Shown: positions 5,125 through 5,596 of the stretch, one piece after another
Layout of the letters: each line of letters opens with the position of its first letter
Numbering within the stretch: position 1 is the stretch's first letter
NCBI GenBank assembly: GCA_947166205.1
Contig: CAMVDI010000120.1
Coordinates: 1 to 5,596 of the forward strand
Direction of reading: 5' to 3'
From: an uncultured Clostridia bacterium
GTDB lineage: Bacteria; Bacillota_A; Clostridia; Christensenellales; Aristaeellaceae
Length of the DNA: 5,596 nt
Notes under the pieces: model-generated
What the model saw: only the letters and a program-made list of their open reading frames with translations
What the model was told of the DNA's origin: nothing
The model's database searches: none
Position numbers and translations under genes: made by a program

Positions 5125-5596
5125 GCCAGATCCTCCTGTTCTGTGTCTGCCCGATTGATTGCCGGCGTCTCAACGCGTTTCGCCAGATACAGGCTGTAGG
5201 CTCCAGATATGACAATGATCACGATATGCAAGATCAAATTCACAGACTGGGAGCCTTCGTCGGATGCAAGGACAGAGGTTACGTCGATGAAGCTGTGCGC
5301 CAGGATCCCGGGCAGAAGGCTCCCGCTCTTGTAAAAAACGAGCGTAAAGACAAAGCCCATGGCAACCGCGAAAACCACCTGGATGAGGGTGGCAATCAGC
5401 TCATGTCCGGTAAAAAGATTTATAATATGTCCCATCCCGAAGGTGACGGAGGAAACGATGACGGCTGCTTTCACATTGCCGTCCTTCAGCATGGCTTTGA
5501 ACAGGAAGCCTCGGAAGATCAGTTCCTCTGCAAATCCGACCAAAGCCATGGATACGGCGGCATAGATCAGTCCCGGTACTGGGTAATCAGGCTGAA
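5121..5596 (-). CDS. CPBP-family intramembrane metalloprotease, 5' part outside window
   Basis: This is a membrane protein of the CPBP (CAAX protease and bacteriocin-processing, Abi) family. The frame is open to the window edge: upstream of the ATG at 5549 it continues in frame as PDYPVPGLIYAAVS with no stop, so that ATG is internal and the true start lies beyond 5596. About 157 residues are visible. Counting from the internal Met at 5549, motif 1 is EELIFRG (Glu8, Glu9, Arg13), motif 2 is FGMGH (His41) and motif 3 is HSFID (His85, with Asp89 where many members have Asn). Hydrophobic segments alternate with these, and a last one (ILHIVIIVISGAYSLYL) precedes a polar acidic tail. Such proteins cleave membrane peptides or prenylated proteins, often in bacteriocin immunity or maturation; the substrate here is unknown. 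Its stop overlaps the start of the small frameshifted gene. Confidence 0.88.
   Translation of the reverse strand, partial: QPDYPVPGLIYAAVSMALVGFAEELIFRGFLFKAMLKDGNVKAAVIVSSVTFGMGHIINLFTGHELIATLIQVVFAVAMGFVFTLVFYKSGSLLPGILAHSFIDVTSVLASDEGSQSVNLILHIVIIVISGAYSLYLAKRVETPAINRADTEQEDLA
5131..5137 (-). promoter_or_regulatory. Ribosome binding site inside the end of the protease gene
   Basis: The - strand reads AGGAGGA here, within the codons for the last residues of the protease (EQEDLA), and is well spaced from the ATG at 5124-5122. It is the main evidence that a second gene was meant to start at the ATGA overlap even though the present frame closes after five codons. Confidence 0.6.

Noticed and set aside
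4910..5158. 82-codon + strand frame across the breakpoint
   Set aside because: It has no good ribosome binding site, is Arg/His/Pro-rich, and spans the suspected junction opposite the - strand genes.
4922..5215. Taking the full 97-codon - strand frame from 5215 as the gene
   Set aside because: Its first 30 or so codons overlap the conserved protease frame and are basic, non-membrane sequence; the plausible protein begins only at the ATGA overlap near 5124.

Overview
The window reads like a moderately high-GC Bacillota (Clostridia-like) chromosome, perhaps from a gut or rumen bacterium. This is an inference from strong GGAGG-type ribosome binding sites at nearly every start, tight gene spacing and the GC-rich codon choice; the sequence does not fix the genus. 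Everything up to about 4,920 lies on the + strand. A hand count of one 60-base line there (4321-4380) gave about 65% G+C, against about 48% in one line at the right end (5221-5280).

Left block (8-2009): nadE (ammonia-dependent NAD synthetase) followed 28 bases later by pncB (nicotinate phosphoribosyltransferase). They are two of the three Preiss-Handler enzymes that convert nicotinate to NAD; the middle one, NadD, is not in the window. The pair ends in an overlapping double hairpin with a T6 tract (2024-2073).

Middle block (2132-4816): three closely spaced + strand genes that look like one operon. They encode a 185-residue protein of unknown function with a strongly acidic tail, a 290-residue cytoplasmic von Willebrand A (VWA) protein of the DxTGSM type, and a 406-residue adenylosuccinate-synthetase (PurA) homologue. 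The PurA homologue keeps the P-loop, catalytic Asp and His and the Q-loop. Its aspartate-binding loop, guanine-recognition motif and C-terminal guanine-contact segment are replaced or absent. It is therefore probably not housekeeping PurA but a ligase with another nucleotide and/or amine substrate. This block is the best candidate for an uncharacterised system, and its position beside NAD salvage genes may or may not be functional.

Right block (4817-5596): a hairpin after the PurA-like gene, then a ribosome binding site and the first codons of a + strand gene resembling the N-terminus of glycerate 2-kinase, which breaks off after roughly 12-17 residues. Immediately beyond is convergent (- strand) sequence of different composition. 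It contains a CPBP-family intramembrane protease running off the right edge and, overlapping its stop by ATGA, a small membrane protein gene with an apparent one-base frameshift in an A run at codon 2-3. Two broken genes meeting tail-to-interior at about 4920-4945 point to a deletion or rearrangement breakpoint, or to a chimeric assembly join.

No tRNA, rRNA, CRISPR array, insertion sequence or phage structural gene was recognised.
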